Below, piece after piece: positions 5,967-7,586 of a stretch of 7,586 nucleotides of DNA (positions within the stretch are counted from its first letter, which is position 1; each line of letters begins with the position of its first letter). Source of the DNA: Deltaproteobacteria bacterium (GTDB lineage: Bacteria; Bdellovibrionota_C; UBA2361; JAAYZI01). The stretch lies in NCBI GenBank assembly GCA_012514925.1, contig JAAYZI010000168.1:1-7586 (forward strand). Reading direction: 5' to 3'. Made by a program: the position numbers and the translations under genes. The notes beneath the pieces are model-generated. The model was not told where the DNA came from. It searched no databases and saw only the letters and a list, made by a program, of their open reading frames with translations.

Positions 5967-6598
5967 AGGGGTAATATCAGAAACACCAGAAGATCCCAGG
6001 TGACGTGGCTAATGATTGTGATGCAAAGCGAGTTCTTCCATTGATAGAGTGCGGCCCAGAATGCCCCGCATATTAAGGCTGCAAGGATTAGAAGCGGATT
6101 GGCGCTGGTGATATGCACCCCGCTATAGAGTAATACCGCAAGTAAAATGCCACGTCTCGTGCCGTAGTATCTTACCAAGTTCCTCTGCAGATAGCCGCGC
6201 CAAAAAATTTCTTCGCCGGGTCCAATCACTGCGGTGATTAGTAGGACGATTTGCCAGTGGGGTAGCGCATTTTTAAGTTGGTAGACCCGGCCGATTTGAA
6301 GGTCGGTTACATCAGGGCAGAGCCAAAGCAGCCCCTCATGGCCCAGCCAGAAGACTAGGTACAAGATTGCGGCCGAAAGTAAGCCCCACCAGCGTAGTTT
6401 GGAAGTGGCAAGGCAGTTTAGGTCGTGAGCAAGCGAGGTTCTTAAATGCCGGTCTGTCAGGAGCGCGCTTAAAGTTAGGATTAAATTAGTAGCCGCCATC
6501 TGCCACCAAAATACAGCAGGATGGGTGCCGAGTGCTGGAAACAGAAGAAGGAAAGCCAAAATTCCAAGGCTAGAGGTTATGATCAGGGGTGTCGGCAT
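5960..6598 (-). CDS. CPBP (Abi) family intramembrane metalloprotease
   Basis: This is a 212-residue polytopic membrane protein with about six hydrophobic segments. It carries the three conserved CPBP (PF02517) signatures: EExxxR at E129, E130 and R134; a Y158xxxH162 motif in place of the usual FxxxH; and H198xxxD202. These Glu and His residues form the metal site in Rce1-like proteases, so an active glutamic-type intramembrane protease is plausible. The substrate cannot be deduced. Bacterial members include bacteriocin-immunity proteins and processing enzymes, but nothing here suggests a bacteriocin locus. The ATG at 6598 shares one base with the TAA stop of the menA-like gene (TAATG). No ribosome site precedes it, which suggests it is translated by termination-reinitiation after the prenyltransferase. 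The length is normal for the family. Confidence 0.88.
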   Translation of the reverse strand: MPTPLIITSSLGILAFLLLFPALGTHPAVFWWQMAATNLILTLSALLTDRHLRTSLAHDLNCLATSKLRWWGLLSAAILYLVFWLGHEGLLWLCPDVTDLQIGRVYQLKNALPHWQIVLLITAVIGPGEEIFWRGYLQRNLVRYYGTRRGILLAVLLYSGVHITSANPLLILAALICGAFWAALYQWKNSLCITIISHVTWDLLVFLILPLR

Positions 6599-7515
6599 TA
6601 TGCTGTTTTAAAAAAGACACTATCTAGAATCAAAGCCGCTACATAAAGCGTTCCGAAAAAGAGATTTAGCTTGGCGGTGTTACCGTCCAGCATGGTTAGA
6701 GTGTTGCTTGAGTTGGTGTGGGGAGTGCGTTTTAAAAGCGTGAGCGCCAGAGGCAGCGATAAAAAGACGATTAATGCACTAGGCGGCAATTTCACAGAAT
6801 TTGGAGCAAGCCAAGAGTTTAAGACAAAGACAGTGATTAGCAAATAGGGTGTGCATATGAGTGTTGTGAAATAAGCCCGGCAACCGCGCGGTCCAAGTAT
6901 GGACGCCACGGTTTTGCAGCCGTGTCTGGTGTCGTTTCTGATGTCCCGCCAATTATTGGCGTGTACGATTGCGACGATCATCAGCGCGGTTGGAAGTGCT
7001 AAGATTACTGGTATCCAAGAAACTTCTCCGGTCTGTACTGTCCAAGCCCCTAGCGATCCCAGCAGACCGAAGCTAAGAAAGATCGCAGCATCGCCGAGGG
7101 CGCGGTATTTAAGCGCAAACGGCGCAGTGGTATAAAAAAAACCGGCTGCTACGCCAGCGGCTCCAATTGCTAAAATGCTAAGGGATACGTTAAACGCCAA
7201 ATAGAACCCCAGCGCCGATCCAAGAACAAAACAAACGGCTCCAGCTTGTAGAGCCTGAGTTGGGGTGATCAGCCCGCGCACTACTCCTCCGCTGACGGGG
7301 AGTATTTCGCGGTCTAGTCCTTTCGCAAAATCTCGCACGTCCGCCAACAAATTAGCGCCGGCGTGGAGCAGGAGCACTCCGATCAGGGCTGCCAAAAACA
7401 GTAGCGGCTTAAATGTCGCTCCGCCTAGGCTCACAGCTGCTGTCGTGCCAAGTAACACGGGCATGCTTGAAGCGGGAAAGGAGAACGGGCGCGCTGCAAT
7501 CCACCACAGCCGCAC
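6598..7515 (-). CDS. menA: 1,4-dihydroxy-2-naphthoate polyprenyltransferase-like UbiA-family protein
   Basis: MenA transfers a polyprenyl chain from its diphosphate to 1,4-dihydroxy-2-naphthoate in the inner membrane, giving demethylmenaquinone. The protein (305 residues, normal for the family) begins with the typical WWIAARPFSFPAS segment. The first Asp-rich motif is N55xxxD59xxD62xxxGxD68. The second is N188xRD191xxxD195xxxGxKT202, which matches the NNxRDxxxDxxxGKxT pattern of MenA better than that of UbiA. Between them is YTTAPFALKYRALGD, the family's conserved loop, followed by the FGLLGSLGAWTVQTG helix. Eight or nine hydrophobic helices are evident. The start is taken as GTG at 7515, with a weak ribosome site (AGGGG 14 bases or GGA 8 bases upstream). 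The frame stays open upstream to the window edge, so an earlier start is possible. A futalosine-pathway enzyme (MqnP) or another UbiA member is a less likely alternative. Confidence 0.87.
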   Translation of the reverse strand: MRLWWIAARPFSFPASSMPVLLGTTAAVSLGGATFKPLLFLAALIGVLLLHAGANLLADVRDFAKGLDREILPVSGGVVRGLITPTQALQAGAVCFVLGSALGFYLAFNVSLSILAIGAAGVAAGFFYTTAPFALKYRALGDAAIFLSFGLLGSLGAWTVQTGEVSWIPVILALPTALMIVAIVHANNWRDIRNDTRHGCKTVASILGPRGCRAYFTTLICTPYLLITVFVLNSWLAPNSVKLPPSALIVFLSLPLALTLLKRTPHTNSSNTLTMLDGNTAKLNLFFGTLYVAALILDSVFFKTA

Positions 7516-7586
7516 CGGACGTAATCCAGCCCCTAAGACGGGTTCGTTTAGGAATCCCCTCTGCCGTTTCAGCGTTTGGTCGAGCA
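7516..7586 (-). other. Upstream edge of the menA unit
   Basis: On the minus strand, the menA frame is open through this stretch with no ATG, GTG or TTG. A second frame has a TGA at 7571-7569, six codons in from the edge, which could be the end of an upstream gene about 54 bases before menA. A third frame is open through the edge as well. None can be assigned from this much sequence. Confidence 0.3.

Noticed and set aside
5498..6003. Overlapping plus-strand frames across the gap between the AsmA-like and CPBP genes
   Set aside because: They overlap each other in different frames, run into flanking genes antisense, and have compositions unlike real proteins.
5960..6598. CPBP protein as a phage abortive-infection (defence) gene
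   Set aside because: The family name Abi is historical. The gene is coupled to a menaquinone enzyme and has no toxin, phage or defence neighbours.

Overview
The window looks like chromosomal DNA from a Gram-negative bacterium. It encodes an AsmA-type envelope protein, which implies an outer membrane, and a MenA-type prenyltransferase, which implies menaquinone respiration. I cannot assign a genus. All four credible genes lie on the minus strand, so transcription runs from high to low coordinates.

Right part (5960-7586): a MenA-like UbiA-family prenyltransferase is followed by a CPBP (Abi) family membrane protease. The two are joined by a one-base TAATG stop/start overlap, so they are almost certainly cotranscribed and translationally coupled. 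The menA reading frame stays open to the window edge, so its start is slightly uncertain.

Middle (3226-5959): a 304-base intergenic stretch holds a plausible minus-strand promoter. It precedes a large AsmA-family protein with an N-terminal membrane anchor and a long beta-rich body, probably involved in outer-membrane lipid homeostasis.

Left-middle (484-3225): a roughly 400-base intergenic region is rich in inverted repeats. It contains an AT-rich part with clustered GTAC motifs, a GC-rich structured element, an unused perfect Shine-Dalgarno sequence and a dyad. It precedes a 759-residue protein of unknown function with two N-terminal membrane segments, long coiled coils and a helical C-terminal half. 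That gene ends in a strong intrinsic terminator.

Left edge (1-348): a very GC-rich non-coding repeat array. It is built from a 181-bp unit with perfect 12-bp terminal inverted repeats, arranged head to tail, plus shorter 17-, 24- and 41-bp sub-repeats. It resembles a small non-autonomous mobile or palindromic repeat element and continues beyond the window.

I recognise no defence system, CRISPR array, tRNA, rRNA or transposase. The most unusual items are the repeat array and the uncharacterised coiled-coil membrane protein.
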